A stretch of DNA of 64,000 nucleotides, from NCBI RefSeq assembly GCF_007748095.1, contig NZ_CP036287.1, positions 248,001 to 312,000 on the forward strand, written 5' to 3'. The translations under genes were made by a program, and so were the position numbers. Source of the DNA: Engelhardtia mirabilis. Lineage in GTDB: Bacteria > Planctomycetota > UBA1135 > GCA-002686595. Shown here piece after piece: positions 1 through 9,567 of the stretch. Under the pieces are notes generated by a model, which saw only the letters and a list, made by a program, of their open reading frames with translations, was not told where the DNA came from and made no database searches. Position 1 is the stretch's first letter. Every line of letters starts with the position of its first letter.

Positions 1-1077
1 CCAGCCGGATGGGGACAGCTCGAACACGTAGGCGCTGCCCGAATTGGAGCCCGCGAAGTCGGAATACTCCGCGCCGATGACCGCCCGCCCCTGCTCCACG
101 TCGAGGCCGAGGCCGAAGTTGTCGCCGGGATGACCGTCGGCGGCGAAGAGTTGCCCGACCTCGTGCCACAGACCGCCCTCGTCGCGCCGGAAGGCGTAGG
201 CCGCGCCGCGCGAGGCGAACTTACCGTGGGCGCCGACCAGCAGCGTGTCGTCGTCGAGGGCCAGGTCGCCGCCGAAGCGATCGCCTGCGACGGTCGAGGC
301 GGGTGCGAGCTTCTGGCGGAACTCCCAACCGGTGGGGCCCTCTTCGAACAGGTAGACGGCCCCCGAGTCGGAGCCGTTGGCGTCGCTGGTTACGGCCGAC
401 ACGGCGATGGTCGAGCCCTGGATGTCGAGCCCCCAACCGAACAGGTCCCCGGGCCCGCCGTCGGGCGCCACGAGCTTGGCCACTTCGACCCAGCTCCCGT
501 CCACAGCACGCTGGTAGACGTAGGCCGCGCCCGAGTCGGCGCCCATGGCGTCCGAGTGCCAGGCGCCGATCACGGCGGTGGTGCCGTCCAGCTCGACCTT
601 GGTGCCAAACTCGTCGCCGGCCTGCAGGTCCGCCGGCACCAGCTTCGCCGTCTGCGTCCAAGCCCCGCCGGCGCGGTCGAAGACGTAAGCGCCGCCCGAC
701 TTCGAACCGGCGTCGTCGTCGCGCAGGGAGGTCACGATCGCCGTGTCGCCGTCGAGGGCCAGGCTGGTGCCGAAGCGATCCTCGAAGTCCAGGTCGTCCG
801 GCAGCAGCTTGGCCTCCTGGATCCACCCGTCCGGCGTCCAGGCGAAGGCGTAGGCGGCTCCGGAGCTCTCGCCGGCGTCGTCGTCACCGCGGGCGGCGAT
901 CAGGGCCCGCCCCCCTTGCAGCGCCACGGAGGAGCCGAAGGCGTCCTCGGGAGTCATGTCCGCCGAAGCGAAGGCGTGCATGGCGCAGGGAGCCTGCTGG
1001 GCGCCGGCGGAGGTCAACGGCGAGCCGACGGAGAGTGCGAAGGCGGCGGGCGCGATGATCGACAGGTGAAGGCTCAT
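1..1077 (-). CDS. Secreted FG-GAP repeat protein (C-terminus outside window)
   Basis: An open frame of 359 codons starts with ATG at 1077 and runs off the left edge without a stop. The N-terminus (MSLHLSIIAPAAFALSVGSP) is a plausible signal peptide. It is followed by repeats of about 50 residues of the type 'FGSSVALxGGRALIAARGDDDAGESSGAAYAF', which is the FG-GAP/integrin-alpha-like blade pattern with a recurrent DDDAG or D/N-rich loop. Proteins of this kind form beta-propellers outside the cell; the ligand is not predictable. It is divergent from the ELWxxDGT gene at 1320, with about 240 bp of shared upstream region. The repeat family is secure from the sequence; the role is unknown. Confidence 0.85.
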   Translation of the reverse strand, partial: MSLHLSIIAPAAFALSVGSPLTSAGAQQAPCAMHAFASADMTPEDAFGSSVALQGGRALIAARGDDDAGESSGAAYAFAWTPDGWIQEAKLLPDDLDFEDRFGTSLALDGDTAIVTSLRDDDAGSKSGGAYVFDRAGGAWTQTAKLVPADLQAGDEFGTKVELDGTTAVIGAWHSDAMGADSGAAYVYQRAVDGSWVEVAKLVAPDGGPGDLFGWGLDIQGSTIAVSAVTSDANGSDSGAVYLFEEGPTGWEFRQKLAPASTVAGDRFGGDLALDDDTLLVGAHGKFASRGAAYAFRRDEGGLWHEVGQLFAADGHPGDNFGLGLDVEQGRAVIGAEYSDFAGSNSGSAYVFELSPSGW

Positions 1078-1234
1078 GGGCGGTCGGGGCGGGCTCGAGT
1101 ACGACGGCTCTGCGTGCCTGGCCCGTCACATGGCCCACCGAGACCCCAGCGTTACAGGTTTCCCGCTCGAGGCAGGCATGACCGGGGATCAGAGCTTGCG
1201 GGGCGGGCTCGGAGCTTGACTCGGTTTGGCGGAA

Positions 1235-1271
1235 GTAAGCCACACGCCACGCAGCCCCTGCGCGACTACAG
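1235..1271 (+). promoter_or_regulatory. Putative promoter of first ELWxxDGT gene
   Basis: GTAAGC at 1235 and a TACAGT -10-like hexamer at 1266-1271 (inside CGACTACAGT) lie 49 bp before the ATG. The same two boxes, 31-33 bp apart, recur before the paralogue at 4633. This conservation between otherwise diverged upstream regions is the main evidence; no good -35 match is visible. Confidence 0.4.
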
Positions 1272-1319
1272 TTCGCTGCACTCCTTTGCACTTCCTATGA
1301 CCTCCAACCCTTACCAACC

Positions 1320-4300
1320 ATGCTCTGCACTGCGCCGCTGCTCGCCCTCGGCCTGGCCCAACTCCCCCTGGGTGGCACCCTCTTCGTCGACATCGACCCC
1401 TCCTCGTATCCGGGGCTGAACGGGAGCAATCCGAGCGTGCTCGCCTCCGACGGCACGCGGGTCTTCTTCGAGGCCTTCCCGGGCGACCTCTCCGAACCGG
1501 GCTTCGACGTCTACGTCACCGACGGAACGACCGCGGGAACTGTCCGACTCACTGCCCAGGGGCTCTACACGCACGACGGAGTCATCCTGCCCGGTGGTGA
1601 CTTCATCTTCGGAGTCGTGGCCGGTGGTGGCCCGTCGGGTCTGTGGCGCAGCGACGGCACCCCGGCGGGAACCTCGCCGCTGTCTGTCAGCTTGAACGTC
1701 GACTCCGGTCAGATGGTTGTCTTCAACGGTCTGGCCTGGTTCATGGCCGAGGTGCCGAGCGACGGCTACGAGCTGTGGCGCAGCGATGGAACCGTGGCCG
1801 GGACCCAGTTGTTCCAGTCTTTCATTCCCGGCAGCACAGACGGTGTCGAGGAGATCTTCGCCAGTGATACACACGTCTACGTGTTCGGCGGGGACAAGTC
1901 CCTCGGCACCTACGGCCTGTGGGCCACGGACGGCGTTCAACCGGCGACTCTGATCCGTGCCTTCGACAACGCGCTAGCGTGGAAGTCCTTCAAGCACACC
2001 GCTGCGGTGGGCGGGCGCGTGGTGTTCGACGTGGTCGGCCCCGCGCCCGAACACGGTTGGTGGGCCAGCGACGGCACGCCGGCAGGCACGGTGCAGCTCG
2101 AGTCCACGAATCTGGCGGCCTGGGCCGCGGAAGCGGGAGGCAAGCTCTACTTCGCCGGTGGTCCGACCGGTGCGCGTCTGCGGGTGACCGACGGAACGGT
2201 GGCGGGAACCTCCGAGGTGAACACCCAGACCTCCGTGGGCGGTCAGCAGGTGACGTTCACGCCAGGAGTCGATGCGGGCGGCAAGTTGACCTACAGCGGC
2301 GTGTTCCCCGGGGCGGGGGTCGAGTTGTGCGCGACGGACGGGACGACTGTCGAGCTGCTGAGTGATCTGGACCCCGGCACCGCGTCGTCCACTCCGGACG
2401 GCCTCGCCGTCTCGGGCGGCAAGTTGTACTTCGTGACCGACGCGGGTCTGTCGAGTCGGCAGCTGTGGTCGAGCGCCACGGACGGATCCGGCGCGGCGCC
2501 GGTATCGAACCTCGAGACCGGCACCGACGGGATGGGCTTCGGCGACACGCCGGAGTTGTCGCCCGCGGCCGCGGGCGTCGTGTTTCCCTATGCGGACTAC
2601 CTGACGGGTGAGGAGCTGTTCACCTCAGACGGGCTGTCGACCGACCTCCTGATCAACGTCAATGACGACGAGTTCTTCGCCGCCAGCTCGGACCCGCGCT
2701 TCCTGACGCGCCTTTGGGGCCACGTCTACTTCGCTGCCCGTGGTGCCGAGCAGGGCGACGAGCTGTGGCGCACCGATGGCACGGTCGAGGGCACCCTTCT
2801 GGTCGCTGATATCAACCCCGGACCCGGCGACGCCACTCCCAGCAAGATGACGGCGATCGGCGATCGGATCGTGTTCAGAGCCCGCCGACCGGATGTCGGC
2901 TACGAGCTCTGGGGTACTTCGGGCGATCAAGCGTCGACCGAGTTGTTGGCGGACATCGCCCCGGGGCCGGACAGCTCCTTCTTGACCGAGCTCGTGCGCT
3001 TCAACGACCGGATCTACTTCGTGGCGCGGCCAGACCTCGAGCAGCAGCTCTGGTCCACCGACGGCACGGTGGCGGGTACCAGCAAGTGCTTCGACCTCTA
3101 CCAGTCGTCGATCGAGCCTCGCCTGGCGCGCCTGGGGGATCGGCTCTTGACTCTGGCCCGACTGGACACGCATCCACTCGGGATCGAGCTTTGCAGCTCG
3201 GACGGCACCTTGGCCGGCACGCAAGTCCTCGCGGACCTCTCGCCGGGCCTGGGCAACAGCAGGGTCCCCGAGCTGGTGGTGGCCGAGTCACAGGCGTTCT
3301 TCAACTTCAGCAAGGACTCCAGCTCCGTGATCGAGGGGCTCTACCGCACCGACGGCACGCCGGCGGGCACCGTGGCCTTGACCGATGAGGTTGTCGGGCC
3401 CTTCGGTCCCAGCCTGTTGACCGTGTTGGGGGATGAGTTGGTCTTCCGGGCTTCGACGGACGGCATCGTCACGCAGGCCTGGCTGACGGACGGAACCTTC
3501 GCGAACACGCGACCCTTGGTCGATCCGGCCGGTAGTCAGCAACCGGGAGAGCCCCTGCAGTTCCGAGTGTCCGGGGGCGTGCTCTTCTTCACGGCCTCGT
3601 CGCTGTCGAGCGGATCCGCCGAGTTGTGGACCTACGAGCCGATCGGCGGCCAGGTCACGAAGGTCTACGCTTCGAACGTCTTCGGCTCGGCTGCGTCCTT
3701 GGGAGAGTTTTGGGCGCCGGCCGACGACGGACGGGTCTTGTTCCAGTTCGACGCCGGCGACGGCAAGGGCGTCGAGCTGTGGACCAGCGACGGCACGCCG
3801 TCTGGCACCCAGGCCGTCGCCGACATCTCGCCGGGCGCCGGCGACGGTGATCCCAAGGTGGGCGCGCAGGTCGGATCGCACGTGGTCTTCACCGCAGGCG
3901 ACCCCGAGCACGGCAGCGAGTTGCACGCGATCTCGACCGCCGACATCGGCGGCTGGGCGGTGACCGAGGTGGGTGAGGGCTGCGCCGGGATCTCAGGCAC
4001 CCCGCGACTCAGCGGCGCCGGTGCGCCGGTCTTGGGCTCGAGCTTCGATCTCGTCGTCAGCGGTGGCGAACCGGCGTCCGTGGCGCTCGTGTTCTTCGGG
4101 AGCGCTTTCACGAGTCCCGCACCCTTGGGTTCCTGCGGTGTGTTCGTGAACGCGCCGACCTACTTCGAGACGCTCGCGACGGACGCCAGCGGCTCAGGCG
4201 TGCTGCCCGGGGCGATCCCGGCCGACCCGGCGTTGATCGAGGCCACGGTCTGGTTCCAAGCCCTGGCCGTGGGGTTCGGAGGTCCGTTCCTGGGGCTCGG

Positions 4301-4340
4301 CGCCACGAGCAACGCGCTCGAGGTCGTCGTCGGACCCTGA
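1320..4340 (+). CDS. Secreted ELWxxDGT-repeat protein, copy 1
   Basis: 1006 residues. A hydrophobic N-terminus (MLCTAPLLALGLAQLPLGG) suggests export. The body is made of roughly sixteen units spaced 45-65 residues apart and centred on motifs such as LWRSDGTPAGT, LYRTDGTPAGT and LWTSDGTPSGT, the ELWxxDGT repeat thought to form extracellular beta-propellers. The last 110 residues or so, from GEGCAGISGTPRLSG, form a separate beta-sandwich-like tail ending in ATSNALEVVVGP; similar tails occur on other exported proteins in this window. It is followed by a paralogue of near-equal length, so the pair is a tandem duplication. No catalytic motif is visible. The function is probably cell-surface or matrix adhesion, which is inference. 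Confidence 0.88.
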   Translation: MLCTAPLLALGLAQLPLGGTLFVDIDPSSYPGLNGSNPSVLASDGTRVFFEAFPGDLSEPGFDVYVTDGTTAGTVRLTAQGLYTHDGVILPGGDFIFGVVAGGGPSGLWRSDGTPAGTSPLSVSLNVDSGQMVVFNGLAWFMAEVPSDGYELWRSDGTVAGTQLFQSFIPGSTDGVEEIFASDTHVYVFGGDKSLGTYGLWATDGVQPATLIRAFDNALAWKSFKHTAAVGGRVVFDVVGPAPEHGWWASDGTPAGTVQLESTNLAAWAAEAGGKLYFAGGPTGARLRVTDGTVAGTSEVNTQTSVGGQQVTFTPGVDAGGKLTYSGVFPGAGVELCATDGTTVELLSDLDPGTASSTPDGLAVSGGKLYFVTDAGLSSRQLWSSATDGSGAAPVSNLETGTDGMGFGDTPELSPAAAGVVFPYADYLTGEELFTSDGLSTDLLINVNDDEFFAASSDPRFLTRLWGHVYFAARGAEQGDELWRTDGTVEGTLLVADINPGPGDATPSKMTAIGDRIVFRARRPDVGYELWGTSGDQASTELLADIAPGPDSSFLTELVRFNDRIYFVARPDLEQQLWSTDGTVAGTSKCFDLYQSSIEPRLARLGDRLLTLARLDTHPLGIELCSSDGTLAGTQVLADLSPGLGNSRVPELVVAESQAFFNFSKDSSSVIEGLYRTDGTPAGTVALTDEVVGPFGPSLLTVLGDELVFRASTDGIVTQAWLTDGTFANTRPLVDPAGSQQPGEPLQFRVSGGVLFFTASSLSSGSAELWTYEPIGGQVTKVYASNVFGSAASLGEFWAPADDGRVLFQFDAGDGKGVELWTSDGTPSGTQAVADISPGAGDGDPKVGAQVGSHVVFTAGDPEHGSELHAISTADIGGWAVTEVGEGCAGISGTPRLSGAGAPVLGSSFDLVVSGGEPASVALVFFGSAFTSPAPLGSCGVFVNAPTYFETLATDASGSGVLPGAIPADPALIEATVWFQALAVGFGGPFLGLGATSNALEVVVGP

Positions 4341-4405
4341 GGGACTCCTCGGACTGATGCCGTCGCGGGCCTGCGCGGCCGCGGCTGGCCCGCTCGGGCA
4401 CCGAC

Positions 4406-4436
4406 GCGGCGAGACTTCCCTCGGGGGTCTCGCCGC
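4406..4436 (+). terminator. Hairpin after ELWxxDGT copy 1
   Basis: A perfect 10-bp stem, GCGGCGAGAC (4406-4415) with GTCTCGCCGC (4427-4436), around an 11-nt loop. No T-tract follows. A related hairpin with the same GCGGCGAG stem and TTCCC loop start lies behind copy 2, so the terminator was duplicated with the gene. Confidence 0.6.
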
Positions 4437-4546
4437 GGAGCCTCGAGGCACGACTGCCATGGGACCCTCGACGGGTGAAGCGGAATCGCGGACGAACCTC
4501 GCAGGCAGATGGCCATCGTCGGGCGGACGCGATCGGTTCGCCGGAC

Positions 4547-4585
4547 GTAAGCGACACCCCACACGGGCCCAGGCCCGACTACAGT
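4547..4585 (+). promoter_or_regulatory. Putative promoter of second ELWxxDGT gene
   Basis: GTAAGC at 4547 and TACAGT at 4580-4585 (again inside CGACTACAGT) lie 47 bp before the ATG at 4633, matching the arrangement before copy 1. The region just before the ATG is also shared (CTCACCAACCATG against CTTACCAACCATG). Confidence 0.4.
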
Positions 4586-4632
4586 CCGGACGGCGTATCT
4601 CGACTCCCCACGACCAATAGCCCTCACCAACC

Positions 4633-7600
4633 ATGCTTTGCCCTGCGTCGGTCCTGCTCCTCGGCCTAGCACCGCTGCCCCTGGACGACACCCTCTTCGT
4701 CGACCTCGACGCGACCCTGATCCCGGGTCAGAACGGGAGCTCGCCGCGGGTGCTCGCCGCCGACGGCGCGCGGGTCTTCTTCGAGGCGGGGCAGAGCCCC
4801 TACTCCAACCTCTACGTCACCGACGGAACCGCGGCGGGAACCGTCCAGCTCACCTCCCAGACGATCGCGATCACGGACGGCGTGCTCCTGCCCGGTGGTG
4901 ACTTCGTCTTCGGAGTCGGCTTCCCCGCAGCGGAGCTGTGGCGCAGCGACGGTACACCGGCCGGTACCGGGGCGCTCTCGACCGGCCTGCTCAGCGCCCC
5001 CGAGGACCTGGTCGCTTTCGGGGGTCAGGTTTGGTTTAGGGCCAACACTCCGGGCGAGGGCTACGAGCTTTGGCGCAGCGATGGAACCGCTGTCGGGACC
5101 CAGGTCTTCCAGACCTTCAACCCTGGGCTCGCCTCCGGCGTCCAAGCCGTCTTCGCCGGCGACGCGCACCTCTATCTGCACGGGGGCGACAGCAGTCAGG
5201 GCACCTTCGGCCTGTGGGCCACCGACGGCGTTCAACCGGCGACATTCCTGCACGCTTGGAACAGCGTGTCAGCCTTTGACTCCTTCAAGAAGACCGCTGC
5301 CGTGGCTGGGCGCGTGGTGTTCGACGTGGTCGGCTCCGCGGCTGATCGCGGTTGGTGGGCCAGCGACGGAACGTCGGGCGGCACGATTCAGCTCGAGTCG
5401 ACGGCCATCACGGCCTGGACCGCGTCGGCGGGCGGCAAGCTCTACTTCGCCGGCGGCCCGACCGGTGCGCGCCTGCGGGTGACCGACGGGACCCTGGCGG
5501 GGACCGCCCAGGTCAACACCCAGACCTCCGCGGGCGGCCAGCAGGTGACCTTCACGCCGGGCGTCGAGGTCGGCGGCAAGCTGGCCTACGGCGGCGTGTT
5601 CCCGGGCGCGGGGACCGAGCTGTGCACGACGGACGGCGCGACCGTCGACCTCTTGGCCGATGTGGTGCCGGGCAGTGCGCCCTCCAGCCCGGACGGTCTC
5701 ACCCTCTCGGGCGGCAAGTTGTTCTTCGTGACCGGCGCGGATCCGTCGGGACAGCAGTTGTGGTCGAGCGCCCCCGATGGCTCCGGCGCCGCGCAGGTCT
5801 CGTCCCTCGCAACCGGCGAGTTCGGCGAGGGCTTCGGCGATCTGCCGCGGTTGTGGCCCACGGCCACGGGCGTGGTCTTCGTCTACGCGGACTTCTTGAA
5901 GGGTGAAGAGGTGTTCACCTCCGATGGGCTCTCGACCGACGTCCTGCTCAACATCGGCGCGGACGAGATCGAGGCCGTCAGCTCGGATCCGCGCTTCTTG
6001 ACGCGCCTCGGAGGCCACGTCTACTTCGCCGCCAGGGACGCGGTGGCGGGCGACGAGTTGTGGCGCACGGACGGCACCACCGAGGGCACGGAGCTCGTGG
6101 TCGAGGTCAACCCCGGCGCCGGCGGCTCGACGCCCAACAGCATGGTCGCCATCGGCGATCGCATCGTGTTCTCGGCCTACCGGCCCGACACGGGCTTCGA
6201 GCTGTGGTCGACCGCGGGCGACCAGGCCTCGACCGAGCTGCTCGTCGATATCGCGCCCGGACCGACCAGCTCCTACCCCGCCTACTTCGTGCGCTCGGGC
6301 GACCGGCTCTACTTCATCGCGCGATCGAACGACGTCCAGCAGCTGTGGTACACCGACGGCACGACTGCGGGCACCGCCAAGGCCTTCGACCTCTATTCGA
6401 CGGCGTCGCCGACGTTCATCGCGCCGCGCCTGGCACGCCTGGGAGACCGGCTCCTCGTCCTGGCGGACCTGGGCCAGGGTCTCGGGATCGAACCGTGCAG
6501 CACCGACGGCACCCTGGCCGGGACCCAGGTCCTCGCGGACATCTCGAGCGGCGCGCTGAGCACTCCGGTCCCCGAGTTGGTGGTGGCCGGATCGCAGGCG
6601 TTCTTCAGCGTCTCCAGCATCACCGTCGGTCAGGCGCTCTACCGCACCGACGGGACGCCCGCCGGCACGCTCGCGCTGACCGACTCGGTCGTCGGGCCCT
6701 TCCAGCCGGACCTGTTGACGGCGGTGGGGGACGAACTCGCCTTCCGCGCACAGGGGACTGGCATCTTCGACGAGGCCTGGCTGACCGACGGCACCGCCGC
6801 GGGCACGGGCCTGTTGGTCGACCCGGCCAGTGGGCAAGAGGCCGGAGTGCCCCAGCAGTTCCAAGTCTCCGGGGGCGTGCTGTTCTTCACCGCGTCCACG
6901 CCGTCCATCGCGACCGCGGAGTTGTGGACCTACGAGCCGACCAGCGGCCAGGTCACCCAGGCCTTCGCCTCGACGGTGTGGGGCTCGGGTCCGTCCCTGC
7001 GGCAGATGTGGGCGCCCTCCGACGACGGACGGGTGCTGTTCAGCTTCAACGCCGGGGACGGCACGGGCATCGAGCCGTGGACCAGCGACGGCACCCCGGC
7101 GGGCACGCAGCTCGTCGCCGACATCGCGGACGGCTTCGGCGACAGCGAGCCGACGGTGGGCGCGCGGATCGGCTCGACGGTGCTGTTCAGCGCGGGCGAG
7201 CCCGAGCACGGCATCGAGCTCCATGCGGTCTCGACCGCGGACGTCGGCGGTTGGGCCGTGACCGAGGTGGGCGAGGGCTGCGCCGGGATCTCCGCCAGCC
7301 CGCGCCTGGGTGGCGCGGGTGCACCGGTCCTGGGCTCGAGCTTCGACCTGGTGGTCGACGGCGGTGAGCCCGCCTCCCTGGCGCTGCTGTTCTTCGGGAC
7401 CGCCTTCGCGGGGCCGGCACCCCTGGGGACCTGCGGCGTGCTGGTGAGCGGGCCGACCTACCTGGCCACGGTGGCTACCGATGCCACCGGTTCGGGTGCC
7501 CTGCCGCTGGCGATCCCCGCCGACCCGGCGCTGATCGAGGCCACGGTCTGGTTCCAGTCCCTGGCCGTCGGCATCGGAGGTCCGTTCCTGGGTCTCGGCG

Positions 7601-7638
7601 CCACGAGCAACGCGCTCGAGGTCGTCGTCGGACCCTGA
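4633..7638 (+). CDS. Secreted ELWxxDGT-repeat protein, copy 2
   Basis: 1001 residues, collinear with copy 1 over the whole length, including the N-terminal hydrophobic segment, the repeat ladder (LWRSDGTPAGT, LWTSDGTPAGT and similar) and the C-terminal tail ending in the same NALEVVVGP. Differences are mostly substitutions with a few short indels, so neither copy looks decayed. The start is fixed by homology with copy 1: both ATGs are preceded by CACCAACC or TACCAACC. It is likely an exported beta-propeller protein. Synonymous drift with protein-level conservation suggests that both copies are under selection, but no rate could be calculated here. Confidence 0.88.
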   Translation: MLCPASVLLLGLAPLPLDDTLFVDLDATLIPGQNGSSPRVLAADGARVFFEAGQSPYSNLYVTDGTAAGTVQLTSQTIAITDGVLLPGGDFVFGVGFPAAELWRSDGTPAGTGALSTGLLSAPEDLVAFGGQVWFRANTPGEGYELWRSDGTAVGTQVFQTFNPGLASGVQAVFAGDAHLYLHGGDSSQGTFGLWATDGVQPATFLHAWNSVSAFDSFKKTAAVAGRVVFDVVGSAADRGWWASDGTSGGTIQLESTAITAWTASAGGKLYFAGGPTGARLRVTDGTLAGTAQVNTQTSAGGQQVTFTPGVEVGGKLAYGGVFPGAGTELCTTDGATVDLLADVVPGSAPSSPDGLTLSGGKLFFVTGADPSGQQLWSSAPDGSGAAQVSSLATGEFGEGFGDLPRLWPTATGVVFVYADFLKGEEVFTSDGLSTDVLLNIGADEIEAVSSDPRFLTRLGGHVYFAARDAVAGDELWRTDGTTEGTELVVEVNPGAGGSTPNSMVAIGDRIVFSAYRPDTGFELWSTAGDQASTELLVDIAPGPTSSYPAYFVRSGDRLYFIARSNDVQQLWYTDGTTAGTAKAFDLYSTASPTFIAPRLARLGDRLLVLADLGQGLGIEPCSTDGTLAGTQVLADISSGALSTPVPELVVAGSQAFFSVSSITVGQALYRTDGTPAGTLALTDSVVGPFQPDLLTAVGDELAFRAQGTGIFDEAWLTDGTAAGTGLLVDPASGQEAGVPQQFQVSGGVLFFTASTPSIATAELWTYEPTSGQVTQAFASTVWGSGPSLRQMWAPSDDGRVLFSFNAGDGTGIEPWTSDGTPAGTQLVADIADGFGDSEPTVGARIGSTVLFSAGEPEHGIELHAVSTADVGGWAVTEVGEGCAGISASPRLGGAGAPVLGSSFDLVVDGGEPASLALLFFGTAFAGPAPLGTCGVLVSGPTYLATVATDATGSGALPLAIPADPALIEATVWFQSLAVGIGGPFLGLGATSNALEVVVGP

Positions 7639-7684
7639 GAGCTGCTGCGGCAGCACGGCCACGAACCAGCGCAGTAGGCAGTGA

Positions 7685-7724
7685 GCGCGGCGAGGCTTCC
7701 CCCTCCAGGGAGCCCTCGCCGCGC
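7685..7724. terminator. Hairpin between convergent genes
   Basis: GCGCGGCGAGG-C (from 7685) pairs with GCCCTCGCCGCGC (7712-7724), with a single-base bulge. It lies between the stop of the ELWxxDGT gene (7638) and the convergent stop at 7730, so it may serve both. There is no T-tract. Confidence 0.6.
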
Positions 7725-7729
7725 CTCAA

Positions 7730-8866
7730 TCAGTCCCGAGCAGCGCCGGTCCCTCGCAGGGCCAGGCGCACCGCCGAGGGAATCGGTGGGAAGGGTACGG
7801 AGAAGTGCCAGGCGACGAAGTCGTCGGGGTTCCAGCCCTCCGCGCGGATCGAATGGCGGAGCAGGCCCGCGAGCATGGGCGCCCGTTTGACGCGCAGGGC
7901 GGCCAGTCCGCCTTCGACTCGATCGACGGAGATGGGGAGCATCAGGTCGAGTCCCACGGGTGCGCCCGTGAGCAGGCCGACCACATCCAGGACCGGCTCC
8001 GTCTGGTGCACGAGATCACGGTGCAAGAGCGCCACGAACTCGAAGTCCTCCTCCGGCGTCGAGACGGGCACGCGCAGTTGCAGACCCCGGGCGGCGGCCC
8101 GGGGGCCGTAGGTGGCCCGCTGGCCGTAGACGCAGTCCACCTGACCGGCGAGACCCACGTCGCGCCCCCGCAGGAGATAGCGCTGGTTGGTGCCGGTGCC
8201 CTCGGACTCGACCTCGGGCAGGGGCTGGCTGCAGAACTCCGCCAGCAGCGGCGCGCCGCCCATCTCGGCGGGCGGCGGAACCAGGGGCTCGCGGCGCGGC
8301 TCGTCGAGATTCGACTCGGCGGAGCGATCGAGCAGGCACCAGCGCACGTCGCTGCGGATGCAGCGGAAGCCCAACAGGCCGCCGAGCTCGAGGGCGACCA
8401 GCGACTCGTCAGCGGTCTGCCCGGGCGCCGCGATCAACGCCGCGATCTGGGTCGACGTCTGGGCTCCCCAGGTGGCGCGGTTGCCGAGGAAGGCCTGCTT
8501 GCGGTGTTGCTGCAGGACCTCGTCGTCCACGTGGGCCGGATCGAGGCACTGGGCGAGCACGTCGAGGGTCGCGCGGTCTCCCGCGTGGCGGTCGACCATC
8601 AGGTCGAAGGCCGACAGCGCCTGTTCGACCCGCGCCCGGGCCTCCTCGGTCCCGCGGGCTCCGATCGCTTCGCACAGCATTCGCCTTCCCGCTGGTCCGG
8701 GGAGGAACCTCAGCGCCTCGACGTCATTGTCGGACTCGACCAGGCGCGAGACCTTCCAGGCCAAGTTCTTGTCGAGCCCGAAGCCGCGCGCGACGGTCTG
8801 CGGACGCGAAGGGTCACCCCCCGCGCCGACCAACATGGCCCTCAGGGCGCTTCTTAAACCGCCCAC
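7730..8866 (-). CDS. Unrecognised cytosolic protein with HTH-like N-terminus
   Basis: About 378 residues if GTG at 8866 is the start; ATG at 8836 is the alternative. Neither has a clear ribosome-binding site, and the open frame continues upstream to 9220 in non-coding-looking, less GC-rich sequence. The N-terminal 45 residues (RSALRAMLVGAGGDPS, then TVARGFGLDKNLAWKVSRLV) look like a helix-turn-helix. The rest is alpha/beta without a motif I recognise. A helical section carries 'FDLMVDRHAGDRATLDVLA', and the C-terminal half is rich in hydrophobic strands (LMLPISVDRVEGGLAAL). There is no signal peptide or membrane segment. I have an impression of similar conserved hypotheticals in planctomycetes, possibly regulators, but cannot confirm it. 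It converges with the ELWxxDGT gene. Confidence 0.6.
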   Translation of the reverse strand: MGGLRSALRAMLVGAGGDPSRPQTVARGFGLDKNLAWKVSRLVESDNDVEALRFLPGPAGRRMLCEAIGARGTEEARARVEQALSAFDLMVDRHAGDRATLDVLAQCLDPAHVDDEVLQQHRKQAFLGNRATWGAQTSTQIAALIAAPGQTADESLVALELGGLLGFRCIRSDVRWCLLDRSAESNLDEPRREPLVPPPAEMGGAPLLAEFCSQPLPEVESEGTGTNQRYLLRGRDVGLAGQVDCVYGQRATYGPRAAARGLQLRVPVSTPEEDFEFVALLHRDLVHQTEPVLDVVGLLTGAPVGLDLMLPISVDRVEGGLAALRVKRAPMLAGLLRHSIRAEGWNPDDFVAWHFSVPFPPIPSAVRLALRGTGAARD

Positions 8867-9567
8867 GGCGCTGTGGTAGTCATCGGCAAATCCACCTCTT
8901 GCAGCACCGGGCAAGGCTGCGGGGATCGGTTTACTTCGAGAAGAGTTATTCAATGTGTTCCTCACTCCGTGAAGAGCGAATCTAGCCCCACAATCGACGG
9001 GGACAAGCACTTTCGTTTCACCGTGCCTAGTCAGCGAGACAAGAGAGCGGGTAATCCTTAAAGCGTCCTTGCGGGAGCCCATTAGTTGTCGCATTCGACC
9101 GACGGAATATCCCGTCGAACGTCGAGATACAGGGGGGGGGTAGTTCGACTCTGGATACCGCACTCGAGAGGCAAGAGTCGTCGTTCTCGAGCCGGTTGTC
9201 GCGGTGCTGGTACACCGCATCTCCAGGGACGGGCTACCTGCGTCTCCAGAGATGAAGCGGTGGTGCCAGTCGGGTCACCGGCCTGGAGCGTGGCTTCGGC
9301 ACCTCGCCCCTTGAACCTGACTGTTCACCTCCCAGAGCCCTCGATCGCGCCGCGATCGCCGACGTCTCCAGGGAAGTCGCTCTTCCGCCGACGTGGCGCA
9401 CCCGAGGATCGAGGAGTCTATCGCTGCGCCAAGTTTGGGATCACAGGCGCTTCGGCCGCAGCCATTTTCCATCGACTCCAAGCTGCGGCTCCCGCCTTGA
9501 CATCGAGCCAATGATCCTTGCGGCCGGCCGATTTAGCCGCCCCGGGGCGCTGGAACGGCCTTGGAGA
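8867..9567. other. Intergenic region without a supportable gene
   Basis: About 700 bp. The part from 8935 to 9060 is visibly richer in A/T than its surroundings (GAAGAGTTATTCAATG, AAGCACTTTCGTTTCACC) and may hold the promoter of the leftward gene. A run of nine G at 9132-9140 is followed by TAG. The open frames here have no codon bias or recognisable protein. Confidence 0.5.

Noticed and set aside
5269..7662. Long open frame of 797 codons on the minus strand, opposite the second ELWxxDGT gene
   Set aside because: It is the antisense of a GC-rich repeat gene. The composition (Gly/Arg/Val-rich, HRR/GRP strings) has no family pattern, and the plus-strand product is clearly real.
9132..9140. Run of nine G followed by TAG; a similar run of eight at about 17981 is followed by TAGCGT
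   Set aside because: Considered as a common promoter motif, but only one of the two is next to a clear gene start, so a regulatory call cannot be supported.
9086..9514. 142-codon frame on the plus strand
   Set aside because: No resemblance to any family, no ribosome-binding site, Ser/Arg-rich composition and no codon bias.
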